Shown here: piece after piece, positions 17,855 through 25,722 of the stretch
How positions within the stretch are numbered: position 1 is the first letter of the stretch
Layout of the letters: the number at the start of each line of letters is the position of its first letter
From: Verrucomicrobiota bacterium
Lineage (GTDB): Bacteria; Verrucomicrobiota; Verrucomicrobiia; Opitutales; Opitutaceae
Length of the DNA stretch: 64,000 bases
NCBI GenBank assembly: GCA_003641745.1
Contig: QNAI01000002.1
Location: 52,241-116,240, forward strand
Direction: 5' to 3'
Translations under genes and position numbers: made by a program
Notes under the pieces: generated by a model
Seen by the model: the letters and a program-made list of their open reading frames with translations, nothing else
What the model was told of the DNA's origin: nothing
The model's database searches: none

Positions 17855-18663
17855 GAGAGTGCCTCGCTCAGATCGGTTTCGAAGGCGCGCATCCGCTCGA
17901 TTTCCCTGGGCAGATGGGTGCGGGCTGCTTCCCAATTGATCCATTCGCCGGAAAGATAGCCGTTGTAACCCTCGGTCAGAAGGGAACGGAAAACGGTGTC
18001 GAGATCGTATTCCCCTTCCCCAAATGCTCTGAATTCCAGGGTATCCGGATTGTGCATGCCATCATGTATGTGAACGTGCCGGATCCAGGGCCTGAGGATC
18101 TGGAAGGATTCCTCCATCGACGCGAGGTGGTTTCTGACCGGGTGCATCACGTCCCAATTGACACCGATCGACGGGTGATTCACCTCTTCCATCACGGTTG
18201 CCACGTGAGCCGGATCGCACCAGTCATCGTGGGTTTCGAAGCAGACCGTCACTCCGCAATCATGGGCCAGCGGGGCGAGGGAGCGGAGCGATGCGGCGAC
18301 CCTCTTGATGGCATCCCCCCGGTCGCCACCTTCAGCAAGTTTGCCTCCAAAGACACGAACGATTCCGGATTCCAAGTCCCGGGCCAACCTGATGCCGGCC
18401 TCCGCTTCGACCAGGCTGGCTTCGGTCACTGCCGGATCGGCGAACCGGCTGCCCACCGCGATACACCCGAAGGCAACGCCGCGACCACGCGCGGCGTCGA
18501 GCATCCGCTTGCGGTCAACCGCCCCCGTGTCGAGTTCGACGCCATGGGCATGGATCCCTCCGGTTCGCGGCTCGATACCGTCGTATCCAAATTCCTGGGC
18601 CAGAGAAAGCATGTCCGCGAGCGAAGCGTCGGGACAAGAGAATGACATGAAGGCATATTTCAT
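17851..18663 (-). CDS. Sugar phosphate isomerase/epimerase-like TIM-barrel protein
   Basis: 270 residues of the AP endonuclease 2 / xylose-isomerase-like barrel: MKYAFMSFSCPDASLADML at the start, GYDGIEPRTGG (about 26), VCFETHDDW (Glu and His metal ligands, about 156), VNWDVMHP (about 185) and HVHIHDGMH (about 210). The usual metal-binding residues are kept, so it is probably an active isomerase or epimerase. ATGA overlaps on both sides (18660-18663, 17851-17854) place it in the middle of a three-gene sugar operon. The substrate cannot be read from sequence. Confidence 0.85.
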   Translation of the reverse strand: MKYAFMSFSCPDASLADMLSLAQEFGYDGIEPRTGGIHAHGVELDTGAVDRKRMLDAARGRGVAFGCIAVGSRFADPAVTEASLVEAEAGIRLARDLESGIVRVFGGKLAEGGDRGDAIKRVAASLRSLAPLAHDCGVTVCFETHDDWCDPAHVATVMEEVNHPSIGVNWDVMHPVRNHLASMEESFQILRPWIRHVHIHDGMHNPDTLEFRAFGEGEYDLDTVFRSLLTEGYNGYLSGEWINWEAARTHLPREIERMRAFETDLSEALS

Positions 18664-19724
18664 TTTCGGGTGTCGTTTTCGATGGAGATTTCCCGACCGC
18701 CGCGTTCCGCCGATGCGTAGATCGCATCTGTGATCCGAGCGATGGTCAGGGCTTGGGTGAGGGGTGTCATGGGAGAATTGCCAGAGTCGATCGCATGGGC
18801 AAAATCGGTCACGGGACCGGCATGGAGATTGGCGTAAACGAGGGGCTCTTCCACGAGCAAAGAGTCATTCAGGGTTCCGTTCTTGTCGACCGTCACGATT
18901 GTGGCCCGCACCTCATCGTTACCGACCAGGATGGAGAGGGTGCCGTGATCTCCGCTGAAGGACCAGGAGAACTCCGGCTTGCCCGGGTGGAACTCCGCCC
19001 TCTCATAATCGAGGACGATATCATCCTCGCATCGGACCTGGGCGATCACATGGGTTTCTGCGTCCGATCCGGGGGCGATCCAGTCGGCGTAGGGTTCCGG
19101 GACCTGAAATGTGCGGGCGGCGACTGCCAACGGTCGAACCGCCCATCCCAGGACCCCCAGAACATAGTCGAGGTCGTAACAGCCCCAATTGACCAGGATC
19201 CCGCCGCCGTTCAGCTGCCGATTCAGGCGCCAATGGGGCGGGTTCTCCGGTCGTGAGGGTGGGGGCGGGGCCAGGGCCCGGACCCGCACCGTCCTGAGCC
19301 TTCCGATTCGACCCGACGCGAGCGCAGACTGCACGGCTGCCGTGTTACTGAGAAAGCGGTAGCGGCAAGAACAGCATCCGGCGACTTTTCCCTTCTGCTC
19401 ATCGATAAGGGTCAGGACCTCGGCGGCGTTCATAGCGACGGGTTTCTCGACCAGGAGGTGCTTGTCGTGACGCAGAACCTCGAGGGCGATGGGCGTGCGC
19501 ACTCCGGTGGGTACCGCCAGAATGATCCCGTCGATATCTGAATCGGAGATCAGGTTGCCGGCGTCTGTTGTTGCTTTTTCAATGCCGAATTCAGCCGAGG
19601 TCCTGGCGAGAAGTTCGGCATCGAGATCCGCTATTGCCGTAACGGTGGCGTTGGGCAGCCTGGTGGCCGTTTCGAGGTGTTTGCGGCCGATCACGCCGCA
19701 TCCGATCTGTCCGAGGCGTATCAT
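18660..19724 (-). CDS. Gfo/Idh/MocA family NAD(P)-dependent oxidoreductase
   Basis: 354 residues. An N-terminal Rossmann domain has GQIGCGVIGRKHLE (GxGxxG, about 6-18) and the family Lys in HLLVEKPVAMNAAEV (about 92). The C-terminal alpha/beta domain follows. It should oxidise or reduce a sugar or inositol-type substrate. It is the first gene of the coupled operon with the TIM-barrel isomerase and the enolase-superfamily enzyme, and so probably starts the conversion that they continue. Its upstream region is a 615-base gene-poor stretch that could hold its promoter. Confidence 0.9.
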   Translation of the reverse strand: MIRLGQIGCGVIGRKHLETATRLPNATVTAIADLDAELLARTSAEFGIEKATTDAGNLISDSDIDGIILAVPTGVRTPIALEVLRHDKHLLVEKPVAMNAAEVLTLIDEQKGKVAGCCSCRYRFLSNTAAVQSALASGRIGRLRTVRVRALAPPPPSRPENPPHWRLNRQLNGGGILVNWGCYDLDYVLGVLGWAVRPLAVAARTFQVPEPYADWIAPGSDAETHVIAQVRCEDDIVLDYERAEFHPGKPEFSWSFSGDHGTLSILVGNDEVRATIVTVDKNGTLNDSLLVEEPLVYANLHAGPVTDFAHAIDSGNSPMTPLTQALTIARITDAIYASAERGGREISIENDTRK

Positions 19725-20339
19725 ATCAATGGCCGAGGAATTTGTCGCGCCCGAGGGCGAGCGCTTCGAGTTTACGATTTGCGATGGATCGTTTCAGCAT
19801 CCAGGAACCGCAGTCAGAAACCGGATTGGAGCCGGCCGAGGTGGTGAGTATTCGTGGTTTCAAGGGTCGGTCCTCCTTTTCACTGATACGCTGTGGCAGG
19901 TGGGTTCTCGTTTTATTCATGTAACGGACCGCCAGCATTCGACGGCCGGGTCACGGGGGCAAGTCGTCAATCGATGAATGCGTTCGGGTTCAGTCGAAGA
20001 GTTGAAGCAGGATCGAGGAATGCCCGTAAGTCGTAAATGCCGGGTAAAATCTCCCATCAAGGTTCCCCGATGGTCCATGGGTGTGTTTTCCCTATTGTTT
20101 TTTTCGGTTCACTTGATACTGTCTTGTGAATTGCAGGTCGCCTTGATTGCCATCTAGGGGAGGTATCATCGCCACTTGCTTTGCTGATGTTCGAACGAGA
20201 CGGGGCGTCTTCACAGAGGGCGCCCCGTCGAGTTCTCAGCCCGCAACGAGACCGATTGATCTTGTTTCGTGTCGGCCGATGACGGGTTTCAGAACGGTCC
20301 GGGCATTTTCCGCCACCGGGTGGTGCCCCTCGATGGGGC
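19725..20339. other. 615-base gap between two minus-strand genes
   Basis: No credible gene is seen; the short open frames have no family features. It contains a strong hairpin, GACGGGGCG (20199-20207) with CGCCCCGTC (20221-20229), without a T tract. A second hairpin, GCCCC (20325-20329) with GGGGC (20335-20339), sits against the dinB stop and may end its transcript. The rest shows no repeat, RNA gene or readable promoter. Confidence 0.5.
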
Positions 20340-21398
20340 TCATTCCTCATTTGTGAACTCAAACTCCAGTTGGATGGCTCTTTGAGGTTTGAGTTCGGCG
20401 AAGCGGACGCCTACGCCCAGAAGGCGGACGGGTTGACCGCTACGACCGAATCCCTCGGCCAGAAGGTCATGGTAGACCAGCGGGTCCGGTTCGGGTCCGG
20501 TTCGTTCAACCGTGGTACGGGAGAAATCCGCGAATTTGATCTTAACAAAGACTTTGGCGATTTCGGGTCCCCCTTGGTGTCGGCGAAGGTCTTTGGTGAG
20601 TTCGTCGACCATGGGCAGGATCCGTTCCCGGCATTCCTCAAGCGTCTGGAGGTCGGTTGAGAAGGTCTGTTCGGTGCTCAGCGATTTTCGTTCGCGGCGT
20701 GTTTCAACCGGACGGTCATCGTGTCCGCGACAGAGATCGTGGAGTTCAGCTCCGAATCGCCCAAAGAGCTGCTGCAAGTCGATCGAAGTCATCTGCTGCA
20801 TCTGGCCGCAGGTTTCGATGCCGAGGGATTGGAGCTTCGAGGCGGTGACGGGTCCGATGCCCCAGACTCGTCTCACCGGAAGGGTCCCCATGAAATCCGC
20901 GACCTCTTCCGGTTGTATCTCGAATTGCCCGTTGGGTTTTTTCCAATCACTGGCAATTTTGGCCAGGAGCTTATTCGGCGCGATACCGGCGGACGCAGTC
21001 AGGCCGGTCGTGCTGTAGATGCGGTCGCGGAGTTTGGAGGCAACCTCACTCGCCGATTGGGAAAGGTGGGTCACGTCGAGGTAGGCTTCATCGAGCGAGA
21101 GGGGTTCGATCAGCTCCGAGTAACTCTCCATCAGAGCACGAATCCTGCGTGATTCGTTTCGATAGGCGTCGAAGTGGACCGGCACCACGATGAGATGCGG
21201 ACATTTCTGGAGCGCTTTGAACGTGGGCATGGCGGAACGAATGCCGAATGCCCGGGCTTCGTAGTTGCAGGTGGTCAGGACGCCCCGCCTGTCGTGCGCC
21301 CCGCCAACCGCCACCGGGTGCCCCCGAAGGTCCGGATTGTTCCGTACTTCAATGGCGGCGTAGAAGCAGTCCATGTCGAGATGGATGATTTTTCTCAT
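20340..21398 (-). CDS. dinB: DNA polymerase IV (Y-family)
   Basis: 352 residues. It starts IIHLDMDCFYAAIEVRNNP, the first catalytic-metal Asp motif with the steric-gate Tyr. It has SLDEAYLDVT (second Asp/Glu pair, about 101), helix-hairpin-helix segments (RRVWGIGPVTASKLQSLGI, about 175), and a C-terminal little-finger domain. DinB is an error-prone translesion polymerase. It lacks the clear C-terminal QLxLF-type beta-clamp motif; the end reads AIQLEFEFTNEE, where QLEFEF could serve. No LexA-type operator is recognisable upstream. Confidence 0.93.
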   Translation of the reverse strand: MRKIIHLDMDCFYAAIEVRNNPDLRGHPVAVGGAHDRRGVLTTCNYEARAFGIRSAMPTFKALQKCPHLIVVPVHFDAYRNESRRIRALMESYSELIEPLSLDEAYLDVTHLSQSASEVASKLRDRIYSTTGLTASAGIAPNKLLAKIASDWKKPNGQFEIQPEEVADFMGTLPVRRVWGIGPVTASKLQSLGIETCGQMQQMTSIDLQQLFGRFGAELHDLCRGHDDRPVETRRERKSLSTEQTFSTDLQTLEECRERILPMVDELTKDLRRHQGGPEIAKVFVKIKFADFSRTTVERTGPEPDPLVYHDLLAEGFGRSGQPVRLLGVGVRFAELKPQRAIQLEFEFTNEE

Positions 21399-21513
21399 CG
21401 TGAGGCGTTCGGGAGCGGGAAGGGGTGACCCTGTTCATCCGGACCCGGAAGGGCAAGAGGGGCCCGGGGGTTTCCGCTGGATGAACGGGGCCAGACCGTT
21501 TACTTGTGTGTTC

Positions 21514-22341
21514 ATGTTATCGAAGGCCCGGATTCGCGATTTACAGCGATACCAGCGGAAGAAGCACCGAATCGCGGATGGTCGGTTGCTGGTGGAGGGT
21601 TGGCGATCGCTGGAGGCGGTTGCCGGGGCCGGCGTCGGCATCGATTCGCTTTTCCTCGCGGAGGAGATCGATGAGAAGGAACTTCCGGCGGGATTGATTG
21701 CCGAGCTGTCTTCGCGATCAAGGCGGACGGAAAGGGTTACTCCAACCCAGATGAAGTCACTCTCATCTTCGGTCACGCCGCCGGACCTGGCCGCGTTGAT
21801 CACTTGGAGACCCTTGGGAACCGATGCCTTGATCGATGCGATTTCGGCAGATCCTGGGAACGCTGATAACAGGATGGGCGGGTTCCGACTCCTGGTGGTG
21901 ACCGACGGGGTCTCAGACCCGGGAAATCTGGGGACCATTATCCGCACGGCTGACTGGTTTGGTGCGCGTGGGGTATTCTGCGGACCCGGTTCGGTCGAAC
22001 TCACCAATCCAAAGGTGGTTCAGGCCACCATGGGATCACTATTTCAGTTGCCCGTGAGCGTGGGCGATTCGACCGCGGTCTTCCTGGGACGGGTCCGGGA
22101 GCTCGGGTATTCAGTCGTGAGCCTTGAACTGGACGGGGCGACTGATATCCGGGAGGTGGCCTGGCCGGACAAGCTGGTGGTGGTCGTGGGCAATGAAGCC
22201 CGCGGGGTTTCAGGCGATACCCGCGCACTTGCAGACCAGCGGGTGATGATTCCGCGTTTCGGTCGGGCGGAATCCCTCAACGCGGCTGCCGCGTTGGCGG
22301 TGACCCTGGGGGCGGTTCGTCTGCAACCAAAGGGTGACTGA
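21514..22341 (+). CDS. TrmH/SpoU family RNA 2'-O-methyltransferase
   Basis: 275 residues from ATG 21514 (MLSKARIRDLQRYQRKKHR is the usual family N-terminus). A substrate-binding N-domain is followed by the SPOUT knot motifs: LVVTDGVSDPGNLGTIIRTA (motif 1, about 128), VVVVGNEARGVS (motif 2, about 225) and IPRFGRAESLNAAAALAV (motif 3, about 245). It methylates a ribose in rRNA or tRNA using S-adenosylmethionine; the target is not deducible. It is divergent from dinB, with about 115 bases between starts. Confidence 0.9.
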   Translation: MLSKARIRDLQRYQRKKHRIADGRLLVEGWRSLEAVAGAGVGIDSLFLAEEIDEKELPAGLIAELSSRSRRTERVTPTQMKSLSSSVTPPDLAALITWRPLGTDALIDAISADPGNADNRMGGFRLLVVTDGVSDPGNLGTIIRTADWFGARGVFCGPGSVELTNPKVVQATMGSLFQLPVSVGDSTAVFLGRVRELGYSVVSLELDGATDIREVAWPDKLVVVVGNEARGVSGDTRALADQRVMIPRFGRAESLNAAAALAVTLGAVRLQPKGD

Positions 22342-22469
22342 GAGCCTGTATCTCGGGATCCGGGTTTCAGATGCGGTGGATTTTCGGGAACCAGGGAAAG
22401 TTTGGACGGCTCAGACAAAAAAGAGATTCGGCGGCGCTATACTGTCTGACACCCGGAATTGCATCGAGT

Positions 22470-22979
22470 ATGGACCCACACAGAAACGGCACCTGGAGAA
22501 GTTGGTTTGAGACATACGGGTCTCGTCTGGTGCTTTATGCGCGGCAATGGACAGGTTGCCCGTCCGATGCCGAGGACCTGGTCCAGGAAGCCTTTGTGCG
22601 GTTCTGGAAATCTGGTGCCCGGGCTCTGGCTCAGCCCGAAATTGCGCTCTACGCTTCGATCCGGCGCGCCGGCCTGGATTCCCTGCGGAAATCCAGGCGC
22701 CGTGTGGCGCGCGAGCAGAAATCGCAGGTTGGGCAGGATGTCATACTGTCTGCCTTCAGGAGCGGCCTCGAGAGTCGCGAACAGTGTGCTGCGATCGAGA
22801 CCGCCCTCGATGACCTGCCCCGCGAGCAGCGGGAGGTCGTGGTCCTGAAGATCTGGGGTGAACTGACATTTGAGAAGATCGCGGCCACCCTGGAGATTCC
22901 GGCCAATACCGCTGCCTCCCGTTATCGTTATGCCCTCTCCGCCATGCGGAAAAACCTCAGACCCGATGTCATTGCCTGA
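22470..22979 (+). CDS. ECF-type sigma factor
   Basis: 169 residues from ATG 22470. Region 2: WTGCPSDAEDLVQEAFVRFW (about 29-48); region 4: LDDLPREQREVVVLKIWGEL and TFEKIAATLEIPANTAASRY (about 112-152). It is shorter and only distantly related to the ECF sigma at 11991-12620. The next gene starts at 22966, overlapping its stop by 14 bases, and encodes a single-TM protein, followed by a PDZ protein. A TATACT word at 22438 could be a -10 element, but no well-spaced -35 is visible. Confidence 0.88.
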   Translation: MDPHRNGTWRSWFETYGSRLVLYARQWTGCPSDAEDLVQEAFVRFWKSGARALAQPEIALYASIRRAGLDSLRKSRRRVAREQKSQVGQDVILSAFRSGLESREQCAAIETALDDLPREQREVVVLKIWGELTFEKIAATLEIPANTAASRYRYALSAMRKNLRPDVIA

Positions 22980-23436
22980 ACTCGAATCCGAACTTGAAGC
23001 TGAATTGAAGCGATTGAAGCCGGCCATCGCGAGTGACCGCCTTTGTTCGGGAATTGCCCGGCAACTCGAAACGCGTAGTCCGGATGTCCGGTCGCTGTTC
23101 CGGTGGTCGGCGATCGCCCTGCCGGCCGCCGCCGGGATCGCCGTCGCTCTTTTTCTGGGCGCACCGGTCGATGAGTCCCCGGCCCTGACCAAGTCGATCC
23201 CTGCCGTGGCGGAACCGGCGGCCGACTCGGAAATCTTTGTTCCAATCCGGGCGGTGAACCGACTCTACGACGCCCGGTACCTGGGGTTGGTCGTGACCCC
23301 GGACGGCGGCCGGGCGAGGAAGATGGTCTATCGGTATTTCGATACCGTCACCTGGCAGGGTGAGCGCTCGCAGGCCACCTTCCAGATGACCGTGCCGAGA
23401 GACGAGGTTCACTTTATCAACGTCACTGGATTCTAA
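22966..23436 (+). CDS. Single-TM protein, putative anti-sigma factor
   Basis: 156 residues: an acidic/helical N-terminus (MSLPELESELEAELKRLKPA), one membrane segment (about 47-66, FRWSAIALPAAAGIAVALFL), and an extracytoplasmic part with LVVTPDGGRARKMVYRYFDT. It starts within the sigma coding region, so translation is coupled. The family is not one I can name. Topology and position suggest it holds the sigma at the membrane. Confidence 0.6.
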   Translation: MSLPELESELEAELKRLKPAIASDRLCSGIARQLETRSPDVRSLFRWSAIALPAAAGIAVALFLGAPVDESPALTKSIPAVAEPAADSEIFVPIRAVNRLYDARYLGLVVTPDGGRARKMVYRYFDTVTWQGERSQATFQMTVPRDEVHFINVTGF

Positions 23437-23451
23437 ATACGAGAAACGGAT

Positions 23452-24315
23452 ATGAAACTGAAAACACGAATACTGATACTCACACTCGGGTCGGCCATTG
23501 GCTGCAGCCCGTTCACAGCCGCTGGAGAAGCCACTGATTCTTCCTCATCGACAACGACGTTCGAATTCACCGAAGACACGGACCTGGAGATGGTCACCTT
23601 CCTCGGAGTCGAGGTCCGTGAGGTTGATCCCGTCCTTCTGGATCACCTCGATCTGGATGAGGGAATCGGACTGGTTGTTGAAATGGTTACCGAGGACAGT
23701 CCGGCTTCAAGGGCGGGTCTTCGGGAGAACGACATTCTCGTCCGGATGGGTGACCAGTTACTGGTCACCCCCCGTCAGTTCACTGTGCTGGTTCGCCGGG
23801 AGGATGAGGGTGCCAAGGTGAATCTGGAGATCCTTCGCAAGGGCAAGCGATCAAAGGTGCAGGCTGTGCTGGAGAAACGCGAAGTGCCGGTTCGGAAGGC
23901 ATTTTTCTGGATGGGTGACGGCCACAGACCACATATCAACGTGCCTTTTCCGGCTCCGGATACGGCGCATCTCAAAGCAGTGATTATGAGGGAAATGCGC
24001 CATGCGCCTCCTCCTCCTTATGGCATCGCTGGAGCGAAGAGAATCACCCACATCGATCCCCATCGAAACATGGTGTTCACGGACGATGACGGGACGGTGG
24101 AGATGACCCTGGGCGAGCACGGTCGGAAGGTTGTGGTCAAGGACTCCGAGGGAATTGTGATCTATGACGGCGATGGCATTTCTGATGAAGGGCTTCCGGA
24201 CGAGGTAATGGAGCGGATCAGGAAACTCGAGATTCACCTGGATGGTGATCTGGACACATTGCCACATCCGCCGGAATTTGATGTGATGAAAGCGCCGGGT
24301 TCGCCGGCCATTTGA
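23452..24315 (+). CDS. Secreted PDZ-domain protein
   Basis: 287 residues with a signal peptide (about 1-25; a Cys at 18 is not in a convincing lipobox), an acidic linker, and one PDZ domain (about 45-145: TFLGVEVREVDP, then EDSPASRAGLRENDILVRMG). The remaining C-terminal half has a His-rich and an Asp/Gly-rich part (VFTDDDGTVEMTLGEHG) with no known domain. No protease domain is present. It follows the sigma and TM-protein genes with a 15-base gap, which makes it the third gene of the cassette and a plausible envelope sensor or ligand-binding partner. Confidence 0.75.
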   Translation: MKLKTRILILTLGSAIGCSPFTAAGEATDSSSSTTTFEFTEDTDLEMVTFLGVEVREVDPVLLDHLDLDEGIGLVVEMVTEDSPASRAGLRENDILVRMGDQLLVTPRQFTVLVRREDEGAKVNLEILRKGKRSKVQAVLEKREVPVRKAFFWMGDGHRPHINVPFPAPDTAHLKAVIMREMRHAPPPPYGIAGAKRITHIDPHRNMVFTDDDGTVEMTLGEHGRKVVVKDSEGIVIYDGDGISDEGLPDEVMERIRKLEIHLDGDLDTLPHPPEFDVMKAPGSPAI

Positions 24316-24395
24316 TCCCCGACCGACCTGTGGTGCGCGGTAGAACCCCTCAGCGTTGACAGCAGATCAGAGTCCGGAGATCCGTCCCTCCGAAT

Positions 24396-25313
24396 TCAGG
24401 CGGGACCGAGTCTGGCTTTCTCTTCCGGCGAGAATTCCTGATCGGAGGCCCGGACATGGTCCTGGACTTGGGCGGGACTCTTGGCTCCGGGAATGACTGT
24501 GGTCACGGCGGGGTGGTTGAGTATAGCCATGAGTGCGGTTTCGGTCCAGGAGTGCTTTGCGGTGAGGTCCTGGAATGATCGCATTGTCCGCAGTTTCCCC
24601 AGATAGTCCTCGCGTCCCGGCGGCTCATTCCATTTCGAACGAACCGCATCGTCGAAGCGGGTGTTTTCGTCGTATTTTCCGGTCAGCAATCCCTGGGCAA
24701 GCGGGCCTCGTATCAGGGTGGCGATATTGTTTTCGCGGCAATAGGGAAGGATGTCCTGTTCCGGGTCTCGATTGACCAGACTGTAGTCGAGTTGGCAGGA
24801 AGTGCACCCACCGGCTTTGTTGAATCGTTCCAGCACGTCCAGACGATTGGTTGATATCCCGTAGGCACGGATCTTGCCCTCCTTGATGAGTTTTTCGAAC
24901 GCCTCGAGAAAGACATCCGGATCTTCAAGGCCGCTGATATGGCATTGATAGAGATCGATGGTCTCCGACTTCAGGCGGTAGAGGCTGGCGTGGCAGCAAG
25001 CCACAATATGAAGCGGATGACTGAAGGTGAATGGATGGCCGATCCGGCGGGCCCAATTGCCCACTTTGCTCGCGATAAAGACATCGTCTCTGACATCCTT
25101 GAGCGCATCCCCGACGATACTCTCACTCGACCCCGGTTCGAGTCCGTAGGCATCGGCGGTATCAAAGAGATTGATCCCGGCATCGAGTGCTGTTCGGACC
25201 GTTGCGACGGCGGTGGCACGATCGATCTCGCCGTACTGGCCACCCAAGCCCCAACACCCCAGACTGATCTCGCTGATCTTCCATCCCGTCTTCGGGAATA
25301 TCCTTGTTTTCAT
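24396..25313 (-). CDS. Aldo/keto reductase
   Basis: 305 residues from ATG 25313, which has GGAG six bases upstream. The AKR barrel is recognisable: SLGCWGLGGQYG, LFDTADAYG with the catalytic Asp and Tyr (about 49-57), and the catalytic Lys in FIASKVGNW (about 81). The usual catalytic His appears as YQCHISGLED (about 121). It reduces a carbonyl with NADPH; the substrate is unknown. It faces the PDZ gene convergently, with an 80-base gap that shows no clear terminator. Confidence 0.88.
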   Translation of the reverse strand: MKTRIFPKTGWKISEISLGCWGLGGQYGEIDRATAVATVRTALDAGINLFDTADAYGLEPGSSESIVGDALKDVRDDVFIASKVGNWARRIGHPFTFSHPLHIVACCHASLYRLKSETIDLYQCHISGLEDPDVFLEAFEKLIKEGKIRAYGISTNRLDVLERFNKAGGCTSCQLDYSLVNRDPEQDILPYCRENNIATLIRGPLAQGLLTGKYDENTRFDDAVRSKWNEPPGREDYLGKLRTMRSFQDLTAKHSWTETALMAILNHPAVTTVIPGAKSPAQVQDHVRASDQEFSPEEKARLGPA

Positions 25314-25397
25314 GATGATCTCCGTGGCTTGGCGTGTTTCGCAAATGAGTTGTCTTTCCGGTTTGCGGTCAGCGGTCATTCGAGTCAAGCTGAGGAA

Positions 25398-25715
25398 ATG
25401 ATCGACCTAATTCGAAAGACCATATTGGCGGGTGTGGGCGCCGCCGTGTTGACCAAAGAGAAAGTTGAAGAGTCGCTGAATGATCTGGTCGAAAAGGGCC
25501 GCATATCGGCGGACGAGGCCAAGGCGACGGCGGAGAAGATCGCAGAGGAAGGCAAGCGCGAATTCGAGACGGTTTCGAAGGACATGCAGAAGGGCGTAAG
25601 CGATCTGCTCGAGCAGATCGGAGTCGGCCAGAAGGATCGACTGGCGAGCCTGGAAAAGCGATTACTCGCCTTGGAAATAGAGGTTCAGAACCTGGCCAAC
25701 AAAAACCCGGAATAG
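25398..25715 (+). CDS. Phasin-like coiled-coil protein
   Basis: 105 residues, almost entirely amphipathic helix: MIDLIRKTILAGVGAAVLTK, then ISADEAKATAEKIAEEGKRE, ending in a heptad-like segment (about 80-102). The pattern matches the short phasin-like / poly(3-hydroxyalkanoate)-granule-associated family found next to UbiB-type kinases. GAGG precedes the ATG by a few bases. It is followed after seven bases by the UbiB-like gene, so the two are likely one transcript. No PHA synthase is in the window; the granule role is not supported here beyond the family label. Confidence 0.65.
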   Translation: MIDLIRKTILAGVGAAVLTKEKVEESLNDLVEKGRISADEAKATAEKIAEEGKREFETVSKDMQKGVSDLLEQIGVGQKDRLASLEKRLLALEIEVQNLANKNPE

Positions 25716-25722
25716 CGGGCGC

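Noticed and set aside
16913..17959. 348-codon plus-strand frame over the enolase-superfamily gene
   Set aside because: No motif; the minus-strand protein has all barrel residues and coupled overlaps.
19726..19938. 70-codon minus-strand frame upstream of the sugar operon
   Set aside because: Composition is unlike coding DNA here, there is no start signal, and no conserved segments are present.
22438..22443. TATACT as a -10 box of the second ECF sigma operon
   Set aside because: No -35 hexamer lies at 16-18 bases upstream, so I did not list it as a promoter.
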